Shown here: in pieces, positions 57,703 to 64,000 of the stretch | How the letters are laid out: every line of letters starts with the position of its first letter | Numbering within the stretch: the first letter of the stretch is position 1 | NCBI GenBank assembly: GCA_963753905.1 | Contig: CAVWDZ010000001.1 | Span: 1,054,001-1,118,000, forward strand | Direction: 5' to 3' | Source: Bog-756 sp963753905 | GTDB taxonomy: Bacteria > Actinomycetota > Acidimicrobiia > Acidimicrobiales > RAAP-2 | DNA length: 64,000 nucleotides | Notes under the pieces: generated by a model | Databases searched by the model: none | The model's input: only the letters and a program-made list of their open reading frames with translations | What the model was told of the DNA's origin: nothing | Program-made: the position numbers and the translations under genes

Positions 57703-58793
57703 GCGGCATCCACCAATTCGTCCCGATGCTCCACCGACGGGACGCGGTGGGGGAGCACACCCGCTCGGTGCGCGACCGTCTCGTGGCGGAGGGGATCACG
57801 TCGCGCATCTACACCGAGCTACCCGACCCGGACACCGCCCCGGAGACCCGGCCCTACCGCTCCTACGAGGAGGACGCCGAACCCGGGGACGTCCTCGTCT
57901 ACCAGGTGGCCACCCGATCGGCTCTCGCCGGGTGGTTGACCACTCGCCCGGAGCCGCTGGTGCTCAACTACCACAGCATCACCCCGCCCGAGTTCTTCAC
58001 GCGCTGGAACAACGCCATCGCGCGGCTCCAGGTCGGTGCCCTGGCGGAGCTCGGCCAGCTGGCTCCGCGCGCGGCGCTCGGGATCGGGGTCTCGTCCTTC
58101 GATGCCGAGGAGCTCCGACGGGCCGGGTGCGCGCGGACCACGGTGATCCCGGTGGCCAGCGTCGCCGTTCCCCCTCCTGCCGCCGATCCAGCCACCCTCG
58201 AGCGGCTCACCGATCGCCGGGACGGCACCGGACCCCGGTGGCTCTCCGTGGGCCGGCTCGCGCCCAACAAGGACCATCAGGAGACGATCGCCGCCCTGTT
58301 CGTGGCCTGGGCCACCTCGGCTCCGGGAGCCCGGCTGACCCTGATCGGGGCCCCGACCGAGCCGGCCTACGCCGCGGCGCTCCGGCACTACGCGGACTCA
58401 CTCGGTCTCTGCGACGCTGTCACCTTCGTGTCGGGGCTCAGCGACAGCGAACTCGCCGCCCACTACGAGGCGGCCGACGTGCTGGTGATGCTCTCCGACC
58501 ATGAGGGCTTCGCAGTGCCCATCCTCGAGGCGATGATCCACGGGCTCCCGGTGGTGGCCTTCGACGCGGGTGCGGTTTCCGAGGTGCTCGGGGGTGCCGG
58601 GGTGCTCCTCCGCGCCAAGGGACCCCGGCACGTCGCCGCAGAGGTGACCCTGGTCACGAGCGATCGGGAACGACAACAGGCGTTGGCCTCCGCCGGACGG
58701 AACCGGGTTGCCTCCTTCGGTCTCGAGAAGGCCGGGGCGGAGATGGTGGAGGCGCTGCGCGGCGTCGCACGTGACGGTGTTCCGGCCCGGTGA
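57699..58793 (+). CDS. GT4-type glycosyltransferase
   Basis: A 364-residue paralogue of the gene at 54336, beginning IHQFVPMLHRRDAVGEHTRSVRDRL and containing LNYHSITPPEFF, WLSVGRLAPNKDHQETIAAL and the EX7E motif HEGFAVPILEAM. GTG 57699 overlaps the stop of the methyltransferase-like gene. A 64-bp gap follows, the only sizeable gap within the operon, before clpP. Confidence 0.92.
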   Translation: MSGIHQFVPMLHRRDAVGEHTRSVRDRLVAEGITSRIYTELPDPDTAPETRPYRSYEEDAEPGDVLVYQVATRSALAGWLTTRPEPLVLNYHSITPPEFFTRWNNAIARLQVGALAELGQLAPRAALGIGVSSFDAEELRRAGCARTTVIPVASVAVPPPAADPATLERLTDRRDGTGPRWLSVGRLAPNKDHQETIAALFVAWATSAPGARLTLIGAPTEPAYAAALRHYADSLGLCDAVTFVSGLSDSELAAHYEAADVLVMLSDHEGFAVPILEAMIHGLPVVAFDAGAVSEVLGGAGVLLRAKGPRHVAAEVTLVTSDRERQQALASAGRNRVASFGLEKAGAEMVEALRGVARDGVPAR

Positions 58794-58843
58794 CCAGGGC
58801 GGTGACCGCGCGCGCCGTGCGTCCGTAACGGGCATCCAGCCAC

Positions 58844-58849
58844 TAGGCT
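58844..58849 (+). promoter_or_regulatory. -10 element (TAGGCT) for clpP
   Basis: TAGGCT is followed by 8 nt and ATG 58858, at the leaderless distance. It suggests that clpP and the exporter genes behind it can be transcribed apart from the genes in front. Confidence 0.38.
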
Positions 58850-58857
58850 TTCGCCCC

Positions 58858-59523
58858 ATGGACTCCCTTCATCTCCCGTCACCCTCTGCCCTCCTCACCA
58901 CGGCTGGCGGGGCCGCCGACATGGCGTCGGGCCCCGAAGTAGGCCCGGGCTCCGACATCTTCCAGCGTCTGCTCAAGGAGCGGATCGTCTTCATCGGGTC
59001 GGCCATCGACCAGAACACGGCCAATCTGGTCTGCTCCCAGCTCATCCTGCTCGAGGCGGAGCACCAGGATCGGGACATCTCGGTCTACATCAACTCTCCG
59101 GGTGGGTCGGTCACCGACGGCCTGGCCATCTACGACACCATGCAGTACGTGCGATGCGACGTGCGCACGATCTGCGTCGGCCTGGCCGCGTCGATGGGGC
59201 AGTTCCTGCTGTGTGCGGGGACGCCCGGCAAACGCTTCGCCCTGCCCCACAGCCGGATCCTCATGCATCAGCCGTCGGGAGGCATGCAGGGGCAGGCCTC
59301 CGACATCGCGATCCAGGCCGAGCAGATCATGTACCTCAAGCGGATGATGGCCGAGCGCATCGCGTTCCACACCGGCCAGAACATCGAGCGGATCGAGGCC
59401 GACTCGGACCGCGACCGCTGGTTCACCGCTGAGGAGGCCCGGGAGTACGGCTTCATCGACGAGGTCATCCAGAAGGACGCCATGGAGGTCCCGACAGCCG
59501 GCGCAGGAGCTGCCGCGAAGTGA
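58858..59523 (+). CDS. clpP: ATP-dependent Clp protease proteolytic subunit
   Basis: A 221-residue ClpP serine peptidase. The catalytic triad is complete: S112 (GLAASMGQ), H137 (ILMHQPSGG) and D186 (DSDRDRWF), with the same spacing as in E. coli ClpP (S97, H122, D171). The handle region (GQASDIAIQAEQI) is intact. The N-terminus has a 30-residue extension, perhaps a propeptide. ATG 58858 is supported by the TAGGCT box. The stop overlaps the exporter permease start (GTGA), which binds it to the glycan operon. No ClpX or ClpA gene is nearby. Confidence 0.95.
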   Translation: MDSLHLPSPSALLTTAGGAADMASGPEVGPGSDIFQRLLKERIVFIGSAIDQNTANLVCSQLILLEAEHQDRDISVYINSPGGSVTDGLAIYDTMQYVRCDVRTICVGLAASMGQFLLCAGTPGKRFALPHSRILMHQPSGGMQGQASDIAIQAEQIMYLKRMMAERIAFHTGQNIERIEADSDRDRWFTAEEAREYGFIDEVIQKDAMEVPTAGAGAAAK

Positions 59524-60497
59524 CTCTGGGCCTCGAGCAACCGGCCTCGGCCGGTTCCGACCCGGAACGTTCGCCGGTCATCGGTGGCAGTACACGGTTC
59601 GTCCCCGGGCAGAGCCACGACCGGGTCACGATCGTCAACGGCAAGGTCCAGCTCGGCCAGCGCCTGAAGGACCTCTGGCGCAATCGCGACCTCCTGATCC
59701 TGCTCACTCGCACCGAGCTCAAGGTCAAGTACAAGAACTCCGTGCTCGGTTACGCCTGGTCGATGCTCAACCCGGCCATGGTGCTCGGGATCTACTACGT
59801 GGTGTTCAAGATCATCGCGCGGAGCCACCAGCCACATTTCGCGATCTTCCTGTTCTCCGGACTCCTCGCCTGGAACCTCTTCAATGTCTCGTCGATGAGC
59901 TCGACGACGGTGGTGGTGGGCAAGGCCGGGATCATCAAGAAGGTGGCTTTCCCCCGCGAGCTGCTGGCCATGTCGACCGTCGGGGTGGCGCTGGTCCTCT
60001 TCGCCATCCAGCTCGTTGTTCTCGCCTTCTTCCTGGTCGTCTTCGGACTTCCGCCCGACTGGGGAGCCCTCTGGCTCCTGCCCATCGCGTTCGTGGCGTT
60101 GATTGTCTTCACCGGCGCCGTGTCCATCTTCCTCTCGGCGGTCAACGTCTACCTACGGGATACCCAGCACCTGACCGAAGTACTGCTCATGGCCTGGTTC
60201 TGGGGCACCCCGATCGTCTATCCCTATGGTCAGGTGGCCTCGAAGCTCGGCGAGTTCCACATCACAGGGCTCTACCTTGCCAACCCGATGACTCCGATCG
60301 TCCTGGCCTTCCAGCGGGCCATCTATGCCCACACCTCGTACGTGTATCAGGGGACGAAGTATCCGCTCCTGCCGACCACCGGCCTCGCGTGGTACGCACT
60401 CGCTCTCGGGGCCGTCATCCTGGTGAGCGCCGGGCTCTTCCTGCTCTCGCTCATCGTCTTCGGGCGCCTCGAGGGCAACTTTGCCGAGGAGCTCTGA
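59520..60497 (+). CDS. ABC-2 type polysaccharide exporter permease (Wzm-like)
   Basis: A 325-residue permease. About 45 residues of cytoplasmic N-terminus lead to LWRNRDLLILLTRTELKVKYKNSVLGYAWSMLNPAMVLGIYYVVF, the Wzm/TagG signature. Six membrane segments follow, with VYLRDTQHLTEVLLMAWFWGTPIVYPYGQV as the conserved later motif. It forms the export channel for a lipid-linked polysaccharide with the ATPase encoded next. GTG 59520 overlaps the clpP stop. Confidence 0.93.
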   Translation: MTLGLEQPASAGSDPERSPVIGGSTRFVPGQSHDRVTIVNGKVQLGQRLKDLWRNRDLLILLTRTELKVKYKNSVLGYAWSMLNPAMVLGIYYVVFKIIARSHQPHFAIFLFSGLLAWNLFNVSSMSSTTVVVGKAGIIKKVAFPRELLAMSTVGVALVLFAIQLVVLAFFLVVFGLPPDWGALWLLPIAFVALIVFTGAVSIFLSAVNVYLRDTQHLTEVLLMAWFWGTPIVYPYGQVASKLGEFHITGLYLANPMTPIVLAFQRAIYAHTSYVYQGTKYPLLPTTGLAWYALALGAVILVSAGLFLLSLIVFGRLEGNFAEEL

Positions 60498-60500
60498 ACG

Positions 60501-61766
60501 GTGACCGTCGCCATCGACGTGCGGGGCATTTCCAAGCAGTTCAAGCTCTACGACGAGAAGCACACCTCGTTGAAGGAGCGGGTCATCCACGGCGGCAAGA
60601 TGCCCTACACGCCGTTCTGGGCCCTGCAGGACGTGAATGTCGACATCATGCAGGGGGAGACCTTCGGCATCCTCGGCCGGAACGGAAGCGGCAAGTCGAC
60701 CCTGCTCAAGTGCATCGCCGGCATCCTCAAGCCGACCTCCGGGGAGATCCGGGTGCGCGGGAGCCTGGCTGCGATGCTCGAGCTCGGCGCAGGGTTCCAG
60801 CAAGACCTCTCCGGTCGAGACAACATCTTCCTCAACGGCTCGCTGCTCGGGCTCTCCCGTCCCGAGATCGAGAAGCGGTTCGACGCGATCGTGGCCTTCG
60901 CCGAGCTCGAGGACTTCATCGACAACCAGGTCAAGTTCTACTCGTCCGGCATGTACGTGCGGCTCGGATTCGCGGTGGCGGTCAACGTGGAGCCCGACGT
61001 GCTGCTCGTCGACGAGGTGCTGGCCGTGGGGGATGCCGCGTTCCAGCGGAAGTGTCTCGACCATGTCAAGCGATTCCAACGCGAGGGCCGGACCATCGTC
61101 GTGGTGAGCCATGCCACCGACGTGATGCGCCAGAACTGCGAGCGGTTGATGGTGATGAACCAGGGCAGGGTCGTCACCGTCGACGAGCCCGGCGAGGGGA
61201 TCCGGGTGTTCCTGTCCGACCTGCTCGGGATGGGCACCCTCGAGGGATCCGAGTCCGGCGGCATCGAGGGCAATGTTCTCGCGATCGGGAACGTCCGCGT
61301 GGACCACAGTGGCAGTGGCGACCGGTTGCACCTGTATCCGGGCGACTCGCTCACGATCAGTGCCGAGGTGGACAGCCTGGCGCCGGTCCCGGACGGCATG
61401 GCCACCATCGCCATCTACGACGCCGGCGGCAACCTGGTGTTCGCGTCCGATCCCGACGACCCGATGTGCGCCCTCGACATCCCAGAAGGCGGCGGCGTGG
61501 TGCGCTTCCTCTTCCCCGAGATCCCGCTCCTCAACGGTGCCTACTCGGTGAGCCTGGGGGTTCGCAGTGCCACCGTCACCGCCATCTACGACTGGAAGGA
61601 CTCGGCCACCACCTTCGAGGTGGCCAACCCGGGTCGCTCGACCGGCTGGGTGCGTCTGCCACTCGATGTGAGCTTCCGGCTCAGCTCCATCTCCCCCACA
61701 GGTGAGGTGCCCGTGGTCGGCGCCCAGCTCGGGCCGCTGCCCGGCTGGGAAGAGTCCACTGCGTGA
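60501..61766 (+). CDS. Polysaccharide exporter ATPase with C-terminal carbohydrate-binding domain (Wzt-like)
   Basis: A 421-residue ATPase. Walker A is GRNGSGKST, the signature region reads YSSGMYVRLGFAVAV, Walker B is VLLVDEVLAVGD and the H-loop is VVSHATDV, all in the Wzt/TagH form. Residues about 250-405 are a separate beta-sandwich (NVLAIGNVRV to LPLDVSFRLSSISP) like the Wzt C-terminal domain that binds the modified chain end of O-antigens. That links export to chain-terminating modification, possibly by the methyltransferase at 53203. GTG 60501 lies 3 bp after the permease stop. Confidence 0.93.
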   Translation: MTVAIDVRGISKQFKLYDEKHTSLKERVIHGGKMPYTPFWALQDVNVDIMQGETFGILGRNGSGKSTLLKCIAGILKPTSGEIRVRGSLAAMLELGAGFQQDLSGRDNIFLNGSLLGLSRPEIEKRFDAIVAFAELEDFIDNQVKFYSSGMYVRLGFAVAVNVEPDVLLVDEVLAVGDAAFQRKCLDHVKRFQREGRTIVVVSHATDVMRQNCERLMVMNQGRVVTVDEPGEGIRVFLSDLLGMGTLEGSESGGIEGNVLAIGNVRVDHSGSGDRLHLYPGDSLTISAEVDSLAPVPDGMATIAIYDAGGNLVFASDPDDPMCALDIPEGGGVVRFLFPEIPLLNGAYSVSLGVRSATVTAIYDWKDSATTFEVANPGRSTGWVRLPLDVSFRLSSISPTGEVPVVGAQLGPLPGWEESTA

Positions 61767-62860
61767 CGGCTCCCGGGGTCACCAGGATCGATCAGGTCAT
61801 CCCCTCGCTCGCCAGCCGCGACGCCATCGGCGGTCACGTCATCCAGCTGCAGGATCTTCTCCGGTCCCGTGGGTATGCGTCCGACATCTACTACGGGAAC
61901 GCCACCCTCGACCGGCTCGACCACGGACTGCCGGTGTCGCGTATCGGTGACCACCCGAGTGCACGGCGTGTCCTGCTCTACCAGCTCTCCATCGGGAGCG
62001 GGGTTGCCGACATCTTCCGCGAGCGTCCCGAACGGAAGTTCGTGAACTACCACAACATCACCCCGGCCCATCTCCTCGAGGCGTGGGTACCCGCCGTCGG
62101 TGAGGAGGTGCGCTGGGGGCGCGCACAGTTGCGCGACCTGGCCCCGGTGACCGAGTTTGCAGTCGCCGACTCCACCTTCAACGAGCATGAGCTCCGCGAC
62201 GCCGGGTACCAGGCGACCACCACCGTGCCGCTCCTGATCGACCTCGACGGATTCTCCGGCTCACCGGATCCTGCGCTGGCGGAGAGACTGGCCGCCCGGC
62301 GCGCCGGCGGGGGGACCGACCTCCTCTTCGTCGGAAAGGTCTCCCCTCACAAGGGCCAGCACGACCTGATCAAGGCCCTGGCCGCCTACCGTCGGCTCTA
62401 CGACCCCGAGGCCCGCCTGCACCTCGTGGGAGGGGCGATCAGCGATGAGTACCTCACGGCACTCGAGCGGTTCGCGGAGGAGCTCGGGTTGCTCGGAGCC
62501 GTCGACTTCGCCGGCTCCGTCACCCACGAGGAGCTCATCGCCTACTACGCCGCTGCCGACGTGTTCGTGTGTCTCTCCAATCACGAGGGATTCTGCGTTC
62601 CCCTGCTCGAGGCCATGTTCCACCGGCTCCCCATCGTTGCGTACCCCACCACGGCCGTCCCCGAAACGGTCCAGCAGGCCGGGCTCATCCTTCCCAACAA
62701 GGAGCCGGCCCGGGTGGCTGCGGCGATCGACCGGGTGGTCAGCGACGCAAGACTGCGCCACGAGTTGTCCATGGCCGCAGCCGAGCGGGTCGCCTCGTTC
62801 GCGCTGCCCAGGGTCAAGGCCGGCTTCGCGTCCGCGCTCGAGGCCGCCTGCGCGGCGTGA
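61763..62860 (+). CDS. GT4-type glycosyltransferase
   Basis: A 365-residue paralogue of the genes at 54336 and 57699. It has VNYHNITPAHLLEAW, LLFVGKVSPHKGQHDLIKAL and the EX7E motif HEGFCVPLLEAM. GTG 61763 overlaps the exporter ATPase stop. This copy is closer to the 54336 gene than to the 57699 gene by eye (YDPEARLHLVGGAISDEYLTALERFAEELG against FDPEARLHLVGPSVTPAYASAVTSFARELG). Confidence 0.92.
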   Translation: MTAPGVTRIDQVIPSLASRDAIGGHVIQLQDLLRSRGYASDIYYGNATLDRLDHGLPVSRIGDHPSARRVLLYQLSIGSGVADIFRERPERKFVNYHNITPAHLLEAWVPAVGEEVRWGRAQLRDLAPVTEFAVADSTFNEHELRDAGYQATTTVPLLIDLDGFSGSPDPALAERLAARRAGGGTDLLFVGKVSPHKGQHDLIKALAAYRRLYDPEARLHLVGGAISDEYLTALERFAEELGLLGAVDFAGSVTHEELIAYYAAADVFVCLSNHEGFCVPLLEAMFHRLPIVAYPTTAVPETVQQAGLILPNKEPARVAAAIDRVVSDARLRHELSMAAAERVASFALPRVKAGFASALEAACAA

Positions 62861-62891
62861 CGGCGGACCCGCCGGCGGCGCCACCCCGGCG

Positions 62892-64000
62892 ATGAGGGTC
62901 GCCTTCGTCGTTCCCCGCTACGGCCCGGCCATCATCGGTGGCGCCGAGACGGCGGCCAGACTCCTCGCCGAGCATTTGGCCGGACGACCTGGCTGGGAGG
63001 TCGACGTGTTGACCACCTGCGCCGAGGACTTCGTCACCTGGGACGACGTCTACCCCGAGGGCGAGGAGTGGATCGACGGCGTGCGGGTGGTCCGGTTCGC
63101 CTCGGCCGCAGGACGCGACCCCTCGTTCCATCCGCTGTCGGCAGCCCTGCTCGCAGACCCCGGATCGGCGAGCGACCGAGACGCCGAGCGCTGGCTCGAC
63201 CTGCAGGGCCCGGTCGCGCCGGCGCTGGCCGCCGCCGCGACCGACTGGCCGGCGGACGTGTTCGTCTTCTACCCCTATCTCTACTATCCGACGGTCCGCG
63301 TCATCGGCCGGGTGAGTGGTCCGACCATCCTCCACCCGGCAGCTCACGACGAGCCCGCGCTGCGCCTCCCGATCTTCCGCCGGGTCTTCGAGGCGGCCGA
63401 CGGACTGGTCTTCCAGACCACGGCCGAGCGCGAGCTGGTCGAGGCCGTCTTCCCGGTGGCCACCCACCACCAGCTGCTCCTCGGCCTCGGGGTCGACGAC
63501 CCAGACCTCGCCCGCACCGGAGCTTCCGTCGCACCGGGCGTCGGCGGGGACCCCGAGCGCCCCTACCTGGTCTGCCTCGGCCGCGTCGACAGCCACAAGG
63601 GGACCACGCTGCTGGCCGCCCTCTTCGCCCGCTACAAGGAGCGCCGTCCGGGCCCTCTCCGCCTCGTGCTGGCCGGCCCGGTCGTCGACCCACCGGCACC
63701 CCATCCGGAGATCGACCTGCTCGGCGCGGTCGACGACGAGGTCAAGTGGGGCCTGCTCGGATCGGCGGCGGTTCTGGTGTCTCCGTCCGCGTGGGAGGCG
63801 TTCTCACTGGTGGTCGCCGAGGCCTGGAGCGCTCGCACCCCCGTGCTGGTCAACGCCGCATGCGGTGCGACCGTCGAACAGTGCGCCCGCTCGGGAGCCG
63901 GACTCCGGTTCGACGGGTACGGCGAATTCGAGGTGGCGCTCGATCTGCTCCTCGGCGATCCGGAGCTGCGTCGGACGCTCGGGCGCCGGGGTCGCGCCTA
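62892..64000 (+). CDS. GT4-type glycosyltransferase, second type (3' end outside the window)
   Basis: At least 369 residues, still open at the window edge. It begins MRVAFVVPRYGPAIIGGAETAARLLAEHL and is a clear paralogue of the gene at 55427, with TILHPAAHDEPALRLPIFRRVFE, VCLGRVDSHKGTTLLAALFARYKER and the EX7E motif WEAFSLVVAEA. ATG 62892 lies 31 bp after the preceding stop. About 30-50 residues are probably missing, judging from the paralogue. Confidence 0.9.
   Translation, partial: MRVAFVVPRYGPAIIGGAETAARLLAEHLAGRPGWEVDVLTTCAEDFVTWDDVYPEGEEWIDGVRVVRFASAAGRDPSFHPLSAALLADPGSASDRDAERWLDLQGPVAPALAAAATDWPADVFVFYPYLYYPTVRVIGRVSGPTILHPAAHDEPALRLPIFRRVFEAADGLVFQTTAERELVEAVFPVATHHQLLLGLGVDDPDLARTGASVAPGVGGDPERPYLVCLGRVDSHKGTTLLAALFARYKERRPGPLRLVLAGPVVDPPAPHPEIDLLGAVDDEVKWGLLGSAAVLVSPSAWEAFSLVVAEAWSARTPVLVNAACGATVEQCARSGAGLRFDGYGEFEVALDLLLGDPELRRTLGRRGRA

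Noticed and set aside
62861..62891. Terminator between the last two glycosyltransferase genes
   Set aside because: A 5-bp GC stem is present but with a 2-3 nt loop and no following run; in sequence of this GC content such stems are expected by chance.

Overview
The window reads as part of the chromosome of a high-GC Actinomycetota, most likely an uncultured member of the Acidimicrobiia. The evidence is GTG starts in abundance, near-universal GTGA/ATGA stop-start overlaps, TANNNT -10 boxes placed 6-8 nt in front of start codons (leaderless transcripts), two LLM-class (F420-type) oxidoreductases, and many acyl-CoA enzymes. Assignment below class is inference; no rRNA or marker gene is present.

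Region 1 (1-6.6 kb) is an accessory patch with visibly lower GC. A SAM methyltransferase gene is split by a 1.6-kb DDE insertion sequence whose 6-bp target duplication (TAGCTA) can be seen exactly; deleting the element plus one copy restores the reading frame. Next comes a lipoprotein, then a compact 2.45-kb element made of two overlapping tyrosine recombinase genes, bounded by 15-bp perfect inverted repeats and a 6-bp direct repeat (CCGGTG). Its mRNA leader can fold to bury the ribosome-binding site of the first recombinase. A second methyltransferase follows.

Region 2 (6.6-17.4 kb) holds a minus-strand operon (hydroxyacid dehydrogenase, DUF35 protein, Cys-less thiolase-like protein), an FGGY kinase, an operon of PIG-L deacetylase, SDR and zinc alcohol dehydrogenase, an ABC-2 type exporter, and a branched-chain-type substrate-binding protein. 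Region 3 (17.4-35.6 kb) is a carbohydrate utilisation and uptake locus: GH13, ThuA-like, GH1 and GH4 proteins, a beta-hydroxyacid dehydrogenase, a class I aldolase-like protein, a second FGGY kinase, an unusual MFS permease fused to a LivF-type ATPase with LivH/LivM/LivG partners, a TauD-type dioxygenase, an esterase-like hydrolase, a NagB-type deaminase and a zinc dehydrogenase. Several of these genes are preceded by very short leader ORFs.

Region 4 (35.6-50 kb) is acyl-CoA and lipid metabolism: LLM oxidoreductases, two acyl-CoA ligases, a thioesterase, MaoC-type hydratases, an enoyl-CoA hydratase, a double-domain acyl-CoA dehydrogenase and an SDR. Region 5 (50.4-53.1 kb) has DUF1707, LemA and HtpX envelope-stress-type genes and a tRNA-Leu(UAG). 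Region 6 (53.2-64 kb, running off the end) is a tightly coupled surface-glycan operon: a methyltransferase and a methyltransferase-like protein, five GT4-type glycosyltransferases in two paralogous types, and a Wzm/Wzt-like ABC exporter, with a catalytically complete ClpP peptidase gene embedded in the middle.
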